Shown here: positions 22,101 through 34,100 of the stretch, one piece after another
Numbering within the stretch: position 1 is the stretch's first letter
Layout of the letters: each line of letters starts with the position of its first letter
NCBI GenBank assembly: GCA_022605955.1
Contig: JAKCOZ010000021.1
Location: forward strand, 9,778,501 to 9,842,500
Length of the DNA stretch: 64,000 bases
Origin: Rallus limicola
Taxonomy: Eukaryota > Chordata > Aves > Gruiformes > Rallidae
Direction of reading: 5' to 3'
The notes under the pieces: model-generated
Database searches by the model: none
What the model was told of the DNA's origin: nothing
What the model saw: only the letters and a program-made list of their open reading frames with translations
Program-made: the position numbers and the translations under genes

Positions 22101-25100
22101 GCAGCAGCTATGAGCAGTTAAAGACATTTAAAGAGTCACCCCTCACCAGCTGACTGTGCCGGCATTCCTGTTCTCTGCCCCCACTGCACGGTGACTATAG
22201 TGTAGCCATCTGACCTCCCCAAAGTCGGGATGGCTTTGGAGGGCTCTAAGAAACACAAGCCTCCAGCCTCTGGTCGGTACGGCGCAGTGATGCAGCACAG
22301 TAGGAAGGGGGAATCCGTGTATGGTTCATTTTACATCATTTAATGGAACAGAAAACATCTCTCCTGGACTCCGCCAAGTGCTCTGGCCATGAAATTGCAC
22401 TCTTGTGTTGCAGTAGGTTAACAGAAAAGCAAGCACAGGCACATCTTTTCTGTATTACTCCTTCCAGTTTTATGGAGGCAGAGGGATGAAGTGGGCACCA
22501 GTCTGAAACTTCAGGCTTGAATGTCTGCCAGGCAGCATGAGAGTGATTGCTCTGTGGAGGGAAGAGCTGTATCTCCATCCTTCAGAGGACACGGACAAAA
22601 TTGGCAGAGCAGCTGTGTTTTTAAGCCCCCCTACTTCATCACAAAATCCACATTCATTCTTTATAGATCTTTTTTTTTCCCCAGAAAATATACCTCATTC
22701 CTCTCTTTCCTTCAAGCCTCTCCTTCCCTCTGCACCCAAGGAGATAAATGTAAGTCCACATCTCAAGCTTAGGCAGCCAAGTGCTGAATGGAACATGACC
22801 ATTGTTCCTAATGAGAAACCCTGGAGTAATAAACCCCTCCCCACATGCAACAGCAAGGAACAGTGTGGGTGTAGGAGGCACCTGGGGGTCTCTGCCTTCC
22901 AAAATGTGATTTGAATTCATATCAAAAGAGGAAAAATGCTTTGTCTTTAAAACTGGTATCAAAGCGGGTTGGCTGTACCTGTCTAATAGCAGTGCCCCCT
23001 CCAAGGACCATGCTGAGCTGAAGATCTCAGGTCTGTAAGTACTTACTGGCACCTTCTCTTGACATAGAGGCACGTTTGCCAGTTCTCACTGGACTCTTGA
23101 GAAGTTGCCCTGCACTTACCCCAACATTAAGTTGCAGTCCTCTCCTTGCCACTCAGCCCCAGCCTGCTCCCTACACCCACCCTTTGTGCAGGGACATGGT
23201 GAACAGGAACAGAGAGCCGTTGTCTGTGCTGCCAAGCTATCTCCTCAGCTGAGAACAGAGTCCCAGGGCTTTGGAGAGTGACATGGTACCCTGGACCCTG
23301 GGCTGGATAGCAGAAACACCTGCCTTGCCCAAAAGGAGGGGAGAGCAGTTTGGTCCTGGCTTTGGAGATGACTCTAGTCCCCTTACTGTGGGGAAAGCAT
23401 GCTGGGATGCTGCATTGCAGCTAGCTGGTTCAGCTGCTGTGGCTCCCCAGGAGCTGAACCCACCTGCACAGGTGCAGGCACTGGCTGCAGGGCAGCCTCA
23501 GGCGCTGAGCTGGCGGGGTGCAGGGCTCTGCCTCACACATAGGGCTCTGGCGCAGGCTCAGCTGCTTGTCTGTCCCAGCACAGCTTGTGTTCTGGTGCAG
23601 CTTCCCTGCTCGGGGCAGTTCTTGGTACCAGGGGTCATAAGACTGGGGTCATAGTGCCTCGCAGAGTGGCTTCGGCCCTTCCCAGAGTAAAGGCCACCCC
23701 TAGCCCTTGGCTGGGACTTGACTGGGGCACGCTGAGGCCCCAGGCCCAGCTCTTTGGGGAGGGGTCCAGAAGCATCCCTGGCTTGCTGCCAGCCTGGGAT
23801 TCCTTCCCCTGTGGCTGCTGAAGTGGCAGCACCTGAAGCAGAACAGGTGTGAGGAGCTGCTCCTAACCCAGAGATCAGAGCGAAACAGTTGAATCCTTTG
23901 GATTGTCACTATTTCCAGGTCCTGTGAGAGCAGGACTGTTAAGCTAAATGGTGTGTGTGTGTTTGGCAGCATTGACTGCGCGGGGATCTTGAAGCTGAGG
24001 AACGCAGACATTGAGCTGCGCAAGGGAGAGACAGACATCGGCAGGAAGAACACGCGTGTCCGGCTTGTCTTCCGCGTGCACATCCCTGAGTCCAACGGCA
24101 GGATCATCTCTCTACAGGCAGCATCGAACCCCATCGAATGCTGTAAGTATCCCTGGAGACTCACTCCTCTCCACCTCTTGCAGCGATGATTGTCTTGTCC
24201 CTCTGCTCCAGGCTGGCACTGAGGGGAAAACCCTGAGGTGCTCAGAGAGGCAGACACAGGGTGCTCTGTGCTGGGGGTCTGCGCTGCGACCCGTGGCCCT
24301 TGCTGATAGGCACTGCCTTTCCTGGCACAAGCTCTGGGGGCCTCTTCACAGTGTGTAGAGCTTGGGAGCACAGTGAGGGATTTTGGGGCTTGTGAATAAT
24401 ATTTATTAGAGAAATGTGCCACTGGATCTTTCTGGTCTTTTCTGGGAGCAGGGAGCCAGCGCAGAGGTGTGTTTGGGGGTGTACATACCTTCTCCCTGTT
24501 TGTGCATGAATGTGCATATGTCTCCCTTCTTGGGAGTGGTTTCATCTTGCATAGATGTACGACCAGGCCTTGTTATCCACAAGCTGGCAGGTGGCTAGAG
24601 GTTCTGAACTCAGACCTGGGCCAGTTTTGAGTGCTGTGGCCAGTCCTGCCAAAGAAGTGACTGTGGTCCTCCACCCCGAGCTGCCAGGACCATGGCCAAA
24701 ATGGAGAAGCAGGTTTGGTTTTGAGGCTCAGGCACGTCCTGGTCATTGTGTTTTCTAGATGTGGGTGCTGAGGGGTGCGCAGCTGAAGCAGGGAAAGCCC
24801 AGGTTGTTCTGGTATTCCCCAAGGGACAGAAGAAACCTTGCAGTTTTGATTTCGGGGGCGGGGGCAAACCCTACAAGTGTGTAAGCTGAGAAATCCACGC
24901 CTCCCACTCGTTTTAACGTACTGCACCCTGAGAAAGAGGCCGCCACCGAGGTGCCCGCGTGTCGCAGTCATTTCTGGAAGGGCTCCACCCACTTTGCTGG
25001 TTCATGTGCATCCTGCAATGCTTTTTGTTGGTAAATGGTGCCTTAGCAGCGGCCTGGGGATTTCACAGATATACAGTGAAAAGTTTTCCTCCCCTTTTGC

Positions 25101-28100
25101 TGAATGACTCACCCCTTTAGCAGAACCTGCCCTGTCACAGTCATGTGAAGAAAGTCATTGAAGAGTTTCTTGTGTGTGAGTGCTGCTGCCTGGCTGGGAT
25201 GCAGGCTTTACTCCAGCAGTGGCTACTTCTGGTAAGAGAGGAGCTGCTGCTGTATGGGAAATCAAGAGAAATTTGGGCTAGTAAATTATCACTAGCAGCT
25301 TTGTAAAGTGTTGACGAATGGCATAGTCAGGGAAGGCAAAGAGAAGGTGACAGACATGTGTGGGCTGCCAGCAGTGTTGATGGGAAGAGACCAACTATTA
25401 GAGCATTGCAGCAGCTGAGCGAAGTCTCTGAGCACTGTGAAGAGGAAGGGAGAGTAGTGGGGGTACCTACTGCCTTTCTCCATAATAGAAAGGGGTTTGA
25501 TCCTTGAAGGGACCCAACAGCTGAAAGAATAGTGGCCTCCACCCCAAACACATCCTGCTGAAGCAGAGGCCTGTTTGCTCAAGGAAACGTTTGGGGAACT
25601 GCAGCTTCTGTGGATAGGAAGGGACCTGGGGCAAAGGACCACCTGGTTCCTCCTTCCGCGGCTTCTCTGGGTGGAAACAACCTGTTCTGCTGGCAGTGGG
25701 GAGCTGCTTGTGTGGGGAAGCTCTGGGTCTAACCCCCACATCCACTGTGCAGGAAAACAGCACCAGCCTGGAGCAGAGGGAGGATGGTCCTCAGGTGGTG
25801 CAGGGAGCTCTGTGGATCACACCCCACTTACGCAAATAAAAGGAAAAGCAAATAGGAGTTAGCCAGGCATTTCTAAAGCCATCTGCCACAACTGCACAGT
25901 GTGTGTGTGCCCATCGCCAAAGGGCACTGGAGCAGAAATCCGGGCACGGTTTACAGAGGAAGATCACCTTTGTCAGGATGGTGTGTGCACACCTAATTTG
26001 CCTAGGCAGTGGCTGCTGCTTGCAAGGCTTGTTAAAGATGTCTAGGCATTTGTTTTGAGATGTTTGCTTTGGTGAGTCTTAGGGGCATAACAAAGCCAGG
26101 TGTGGAGATAGTAAAAGTGGTTTATTTTTCTGGGGTTTCATAATTACCATATGAAAATGTTGGCTGCATAGCAGAGAGTAAGGCTCCTACAGGAAAGAAA
26201 TGTATTTGCTCCCCCAGAGACAAAAAGAAGTAAACTTCATTTTTGGACTACAGGACATACTAGCAATGTGGAGAGATAAGTGAGGGCTATGCCTTTCTCA
26301 CGGACCTCATGGATGCAGAGCATGAAGTGATTTGGAGCAGTAAGCTGCTTCCATTTCGGATGTGTGACAGGTAATTAGCAGTGTGTTTGTGTCTCAGTAG
26401 CACATCCAGATCTCAGCCCTGTTCTGGGAAGACGGTTCCAAACCTTCTTTGGCGCAGGGGCACTGGTGATGCTGGGTACATGCCACTGAGGTGATTGCCA
26501 CAGCTTCTCCCACACAATGCAGGTTGCAGGGCTCTCCATCCCCAGTCAGCTCAGATGCCTGCTGAGAAGGGGGACACTGGGGCTTGTGAAGCTCCTTGTG
26601 TCCCACCTTCCTGTCTGCAGGGATTCCCCTTTGTTTTTCATTTTTTCTGCATGACCACCTGGGAATCCTTGCCCTTTGAGGATTCTCCTGAGAGATCTCC
26701 TCTGCCTGGTAGCTGGCAGTACTGTCCCGCCAGGAAAGCCTTCATAAGTAGTAGCTTTAGGGTAACTGGCCATTTCCCTACCAGTGGTGCTCCCCTGAGA
26801 GTGCTGTTGCTACCAACAGAACATCTGAGCGCTCTCCTCAGCAGAAGCTGATCCCGGGTAAAAACTCCCACTGGTGTCAGCAGATCATTAGCTGCGATGA
26901 AGCAAGAGCTGTGAGGTATCTGCTTTTCATGCGGCGACTTGATTCCACCTCATCTGTGTCACATTCAGCACTTGACAGGTTTTAGGAGGGGATTTCACAG
27001 GTTCAAAGCATCATCCGGAGCAAGTTCCTCCCCAGGCAGCTCTGTGGGAGGACCAAGGAGGTGATATGTTGTTAAATGATCAGTTATACCTCGAAATGGA
27101 CCCTGTGCTCAGACAAGCCTGCACATTCAGCATCTGACAGCTTGTTTCTCCCGTTGCCTGTGGATTTGTATTGAAGCCACTGAGTAGGCAAAGGCATTTG
27201 AAAGCCCTCTGATAATTATAGCAACAGGCCATCACTCACTCAGGAGTAAGACACCCAGTCTTGTAGATGTGGTGCTGGAAAGGTGGGAAAAATCCCTTCT
27301 CCTGGGTGTTGCCCCATGCCAGGTCCATGAGATGCCCCTGGGATGCACAGCTGAGCCGAGGGGTCCCTGCAGCAGTGCACCCAAATGCCCACCCCTGCTC
27401 GTGTGGTCTGTGGTTTGGGATAGGTGTAAGCCAGCTCATGAGCTCTTGCTGGGCCAGGCAGGGCCAGCACGGAGCTGCTGGCACAGAGCTGCACACAGAA
27501 GGGGTGCAGTCACATGCATGAGGGATTACTGAGTTAGCTTGTCCCGCCAAACAGAGCTGTAGCAACAAGAAGCTGCTCAAGGGCTTTGGTGTTTGAAGAC
27601 CTGACCACTGCTGTCAAACTGCTCCAGCAATTTCTGTAGCTTTAGTTCTGTTCATTTTATCTGATTTGCCTTTCCCTGGGAGCTGGAACCAGTTTCTTGA
27701 TGGGGGATTGATCTTGGGTCGCGTTTCTGCTCCCTTGCTGAAGCATCCATGGACCAGCATGGGGCAGCTTCATTTACCCCACATCCCCCGCAACCAAAAC
27801 CTGCTTTATGCAAGTGTCTGCAAGATGTGTTTGGAGTACCATTGCGCTGTGTCACAGTTTCTGTTCTAATGGATACTGCTGAAACCATCCCAGAGGGTCT
27901 CACAGCTCTTGTTTCCTGTAATCCATGTCTGCCAATACCAAGCTGTGCTCGTGGATCCCTGAAAACACAAACAATTGCACTTGGCACGGGAGGAGTCTAA
28001 AATCATGATCTTATTATAGATATTCCGAGGTGGTAAAAAGCAAAACAAACAAAGAACTGTTTGTCCATCAGAGGAATTCAAAGAGTTTCTATTATTGACC

Positions 28101-31100
28101 ATATTTTGTTCCACTAAATTGGGTCAAATATCTTGTTTCCCTTTAATCAATTTCCCTGGAAGTTTCCTTTATTTTTCTCTCCTTCTAGTAGATTTTCCCA
28201 TAATATTAGACAATCTGAGCCTATGATATGTGACACATTAATAACTACAGGGGAAAGAGCTAGTCACGTAAAAGAATGTTGTCTTGGCAAACTAGCGAGT
28301 GCTTTTCTGCGGCCAGGAGCTGTGCTGGTTGGGATACAATGGCAGGGGAGAAGGAGCCCTGGTTTGTTGGGATAAAAAAGCAGAAGGCAGTGGTATCTTT
28401 GCACCAGGAGATGCCCATTTGCAGGTTCAACTGTCACCACGACTATTGCGAGAGGAGCACGGTTTGTTTCCAGTGGAATTAAAGGAATTTCTTTCCTTTG
28501 GGCTCCAGGGCAGTCAGGCAGCTGACACACAAACCAGGGCTTTTTCCTAAAGTAAAAATTTTCTCCCTCCAAAAGCACAGAATTTAAAAGCTAATTCTGG
28601 CAACATTTGCTACTTCTAATGTGCAACCAAAAGATTTCAGCCTGGAAAGTGTGAGTCAGAGAGGAGGAAAACGCCCGCCCTTTCTGCAGGCTGTGAGCCT
28701 TGCGACCAGGATGAGCTCCTCTTTACTTTCTGTCTTCGCAACCCTACGGGTGGTAGGAGAAAGTGCCCCAGCACACTGCGCAGGGCGAGGGTTTCTGAGC
28801 GTAGTTTAAGCTCAGCAGATCTCCACAAGGGATTAAAGGGAAATGCTGTGCGTCCCCGCAGGGATGATCGACGGAGAAGTGAACCAAAGCCGTGGCTTTC
28901 CTGTCATTAATCACAGGCGGGTTTGGGGAGCTGGCTGCAGTTCATAGAAAGTGCTGTACTTATCTGACACTGTTGCCATCAGCGCTTGTCACTGCTCCTT
29001 TGCGAGGACACGGGGAAATAAATGATGTGCAGAGCAGGAGGTGGAGAGCAGCCCACTGGTTGCGCTGCTCTTGTCTTGGATGGCTCTGCACAAACTGCTG
29101 ATTAAGTCTCGCTGGCAACAAGCTGGGAGCTGTTGTCATTCATACCGCTTCTTCTGTTCATAGTGTTTAGATCACGTTTCCAAGGTTTCCCATCTCATCC
29201 CAAGGGGTGGAAATTTGCTTTATTTATTTGATTCTCGCTTGAGCCTTCCGCTGCCCCCAGTTCCAGCCAGGACATCTGTAATACCAGCCCTCAATGAGAT
29301 GACTGCTGCTCTCTGGGGTGCCTTGTGATGTCTGCTCTGCCCTTGGCTCTCCCTGGCTCCCATGCTGCTGCTCCCCAGTCTCTGCCTCTCCCCCCACCAG
29401 AGCTCAGGGTGCTTCAGCATGCAGTGGAAGGGACAACAGTGTGTTGGATAAGCACTGGGCATGGCTCTGCTCCAGTCAGTCCTACCACAGGCAGGCAGCT
29501 CATGGTAATCACATGCAGTGGGGCGGGAGGAGTGAAATATTTACTTTGGTTCATTAAGGGTTGCACTGAGGTGGAAGAATTAATCCCACAACAAATCGTG
29601 CCTCTGCCATTGCTTTTAGGGATCAGAAGGTGTGGGGTTTTTTAGCACCAGGCACCTAGCTCTATCTGCTCATCTTGGGTCTGGCAGAAATTGGAGGCTG
29701 GAGCCCAGGGCCTTTTGGGTGTTTGGAGACACATGTCAGGAGTGGTGAGTGGCTGGAGGGCTTCCAGCGAGCTGGGGTGAGCTGGGCAGGGTAAGGATGG
29801 GGGGTCCAAAGAGGAACCTGGACATCTGGAGGTGCAGGTTGTGTTTGCATCTCTTCAGCAGCCACCATCCGCTTTGCTGGGCTGTGATGGCAGCTGGAGG
29901 TGACACTTTGTGCTTACTGAGCTGCAAGGGAGCCCTGGGCGTGTGACAGCCCAGGTGTAGATCTCCTGTCAGCTGCAGGGACAACAGGGAACCCTAAGCC
30001 TTCAGTGTTGTGGGGGGCAGAAAGATGTCGGGGAGCAGACTGCACATCAGCAGCTCTTCCTTGGCTGCTTTTAATGTTGTGGTTTACACAGAGGCCCCAA
30101 CCAGTCTGTGCATGACGGTGCTGGGACAGTGCCCTGATACACTGAGGCTGCGGAGCATCTCTGCTCTGAAGGGCCAATCAGACCCGCGCTGCTCCGCACA
30201 GCATCCACAAACCTGCTCCTCCCCGGCACCAGATCGCACTGGGGGTTTTGCTTGGCCTCCATTGCCTACTCCAGCTCTCGATCTTACTGCACATGCAGGG
30301 AGAGAGGCTGTGGAGACAGTTCCTCTCCGGAGGCTGTTAAGAGACATTAGCTTCAGTTAAGACTCCTCATAAAACGAGTCAGCTTTTGGGCAAGACAAGG
30401 CGGCGCTTGGAAGCCCTCCAAGGCTGTGGAAGGAAACAGGATGCTCAGGCAGGGCTAGAGCCGCTCGTCCCAGGAGAAGTATGCAGGAGGAGCACTGGTG
30501 GGGAACACAGCAAGGGATGGGGGGAACATGGGGAAGCAGGACACTCAGGTGGAGCTGGGTCAGCTGAGGCACATGGTGGGGAGTGCGGCCGGGGTGGTCA
30601 CTGGGACGGGCTGGCTGCGCTGGGCAAGGCTCTCCTGGGGCAGGTCAGGAGCTGTGATGGACAGACCCAGGCAATCAAGTGTCTCAAAATACCCCTTTTT
30701 CTTCCTAGAAACCCAGTAGCCTCTCTGCCAAAAAAGGAGCTGGTGCAGATACTGTGGGCAGGTGGGGAAGCAAGGAAACCCTTCGCCCTGCATGGCACAC
30801 GTCCTCATGGTCAGCCTCTGGGCTTGTGCATCCCCTGTGAGGTATAGGCTAGATGGACCTTTCCATGCCCTGCTGCTGCGGGAAGGGGACAGAGGCTCCT
30901 CCCGAGAAGCGCCCGGTGCCCCCAGCCCGTGCAGGGACTGCTGTGGGGTGGTGCAGTGTGGGGAGGGGCTTCAGGGCTGTGTCCCCCCCATGCCAAGGCT
31001 CACTGGAGGTGATGCAGTGCCCCAAGACAGCAGCTGCCTTTCTCTCCTGTGTCGCTGTGTGCTCTGTGTTTCTTGGCACTGCGAACCTGTGACATCTTGA

Positions 31101-34100
31101 TTTGCAGACAGTCAAATAAAATAGAAAAATAATGTCCCCTGTTAATAGGTTGACGCACTGCTCCAGGCCAAGTGTGAGTATTTCTATAGCATTCGCTTTG
31201 CTGCTTTATGTCAGTCACTGTTGCTATTGAAAGTAAACACCCCAACTGGTTAAATCAACAGCGTTCTGTTTATTCAAAGCTCATAAACTCCAGTAGCTGT
31301 AGGTCACTTTATGAAGTGCCAACCCCTGGGGGAAGAGAAGGAATAGTGTGAAATTATTGCATGCAGTCCACCCATCGTGAGCCTTGGAGGAAGGGGATTT
31401 ATTGGCAATTAATATTTCTTGCAGAGGCAAAGAAAGTAACACTGTCGAGGCAGCTCCACACTGAACCATGAGCCTCCTTACTGGTGGGAATGGGGAGTGG
31501 GGTGAAACCTTCTGGGTAAAAAAAAAGAAAAAGGAAGATCTTGGGAAATGAGAAGTGGTTTGGTTTAGAGCAGGGTTTGCTGACCCCCAGTGTGACAAGA
31601 GTGCAGGCTAAGCAGGACCGAGGAAACCCAGTGCTCAGGTGGAGATGGGAGGCTGTGGCCAGCCATGGCAGCACAGAGCAGCACCAGTGTACCCACCCCA
31701 CACCTCTGCCCTTCCCAGCAGCACTCCCGAGGCTGCCTGGCTAAGGATGGCAGAAGGGGGTTTTGGCACTTCCTGAGAGCTGGGATGCTTGTTCCCGGTG
31801 AACCAGCTGTCCTCCCCGGCTCCCTGGTAGGTCGCAGCATACACAAACACTGCACTCTATGGAAGTTGGACAGAGGCTTGGTCTTCGGCAGCGATTTCCA
31901 ACTTGCCGAGATCCAAATGTAATTACGATGAGTCAGATGGTTATTTCCAGGCTAAAATTTGTCCTTCCTCGCCCTGAAAAAGCCCTGAGAACCACCAATC
32001 TGTGGGATGTCAGGTACAAAGCTCTCCATTAACACACTGAAGTCTGAAGTAGCTGTGGGTTAACCTGGGATTTTGATGAATTGGAAGTGAAATTTGGGGG
32101 CTGAATAGGCAATAAACAGTGTCCAGGGCAAAGCTTAAATACATTTTCTCTTGACTATTGTAGACGTGGTTTTGATGATTGCTATTTACCATTAAGCCTT
32201 TGAGGTTACAGATCTTTGTGATAAATCCAATTATGAACTCATCAAAAATTTGAGTATTTAGGGAAAGAAATTAATCATACAGCCATGTGAAAGAAATTAG
32301 CAGCTTCTGTGAAAATAATCTGAATATATATTCTTAATTGGCAGCATCTTAGCCCAGCTGTTGTTATATATTTGAAGGGAACAATGAGTCATAAGGTTGT
32401 TTGAAATAGATTTAAAAAATGCCTTTCAAAGGGCACAAGAAAGTGATTATGTACTGAATTATCTGTATTTTTAATGAGAGTAGGATCTCTGTCCTGATTG
32501 TCAAAAGTGGTTCAGCTGAGCTTGTCCTTGCTAGAAAAATGGCTCTGGGTTCCTTGGGCACCTGTGGGAGGGATGCCCGGAGCTGTGGGGTGCTGGGCGG
32601 TCGGCGGGGGCATGGCACTGAAGGGTGCCAGGAGCAGCAAAGCCTGTGTGTGAGCGGAGGCAGGGACGGACATGAAGGAGAGCACTGCCTGGGGTTTGGC
32701 TCAGCAGTCGGCGGTGTGCAGTGAAGACACAAGTGCTCCAGTCTCTGGGGAGCAGGCTCTTTGTCAGGGAAAGGTAAAATCCAGCCAAGGCAGCTGTTAG
32801 ATAGATGAGCAGCATCCTCCAGAGGCCCTTCCAGTTGGGGTGGATCAATCCGGAGGAGTTTGAGTGCAGGTCATGAACTCGCAGCTCACCAGAGCCGAGC
32901 CGCTGCCCACCTGGTCAGCTCACAGGGAAGCTCCTGATGTTTTCCAGCTGTCTGGCTGCAGGGAATGACTCTCGCATCTTCACTTTCTTCAGCCTCTGCC
33001 GCTTTTGAGCAGGCAGCTGGGATGGGCTTGTGGGGATGGTGAGCAGGACTCCCTGAAGCTTTTCTAACCATGCAGATGGCTGTTTTAATGCAATGAGAGG
33101 AAAGTAGGTGGAGAGATGGTGGTGTCCTGGTTTTCTGGCTGGGGAAAGAGAGAATAACTTGCCAGAGTCAGGCTCCAGGTTTGTGGCCAAGAACAGTAAA
33201 GACCTTAGAAATCCTTGATCACGTATGTGACCATCTGGATTTCCCTCTACCTTTTATTTCCTTGCCTTTAATAACCAAACTCAACACAGGGCCCTGCTCC
33301 TCGGGCGTTTAGGCCTCTGCAGCTCTCTCTTGCAAAAAGCCTGGGCTGGTGGAGACCTGGCATGACCCTCCAGATCCCCTCTCCTTGTGTGCACAGGGCT
33401 TGCTGTTGGCTTTAGGCCGCACTCTTGTTGGTAAACAAGCTGTTCCAGGCCTGGGGTAGTGCCTCTGCTATAGGAGCTGGTGGGCTTTCGTAGGAGGGTT
33501 TGTTTTTTATTTTTTTTCTGAAAGAATTCAGTGTTATTCAGTGGAATCCTCTCTGCAGGTGGAATTTCTGGGTTCCAGGGCTGTAGTGTGCCTGCACTTG
33601 AAAATTTGGACATTTATTTGGAAATGGAGATGGGCATGTTCCAGCTCATTCATCCAAGCTGTCCTTTCTCAAGGACAAGGAGTAAGGCCAACACAGCTGA
33701 AATGCTGCAGCCAGCTCCTGAATGTTTCCAAATAAAATGCCTTGAGTAAGTTTATTTTTCCTCCTCAAAACCTAAATTTAGCAACCTGGAGAAGCTGCTT
33801 TGGCAGTCAACGGATGGTAACAATGACAAGATAGATCTGTGGATAGTTCTGGGAAGATTTGGAAAGTCCTGGTAAAACAGAGTTGGTTTCATTCATGTCT
33901 GCAATTTGTCCACAGCCCAAAGGTCTGCTCATGAGCTTCCAATGGTTGAAAGGCAAGATATCGATAGCTGCCTCGTTTATGGAGGGCAACAGATGATCCT
34001 GACTGGACAGAACTTCACGGCAGAGTCCAAGGTGGTGTTCACAGAGAAAACATCAGGTAAGGCAGCTTTTTATTAACTGTCCCTAATGGGATAAGGCAGA

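Noticed and set aside
23700..24545. 281-codon open frame on the minus strand
   Set aside because: It lies antisense across NFATC2 exon 5 and its flanks, matches no recognisable protein and has no splice or start context. The length follows from the GC-leaning composition.
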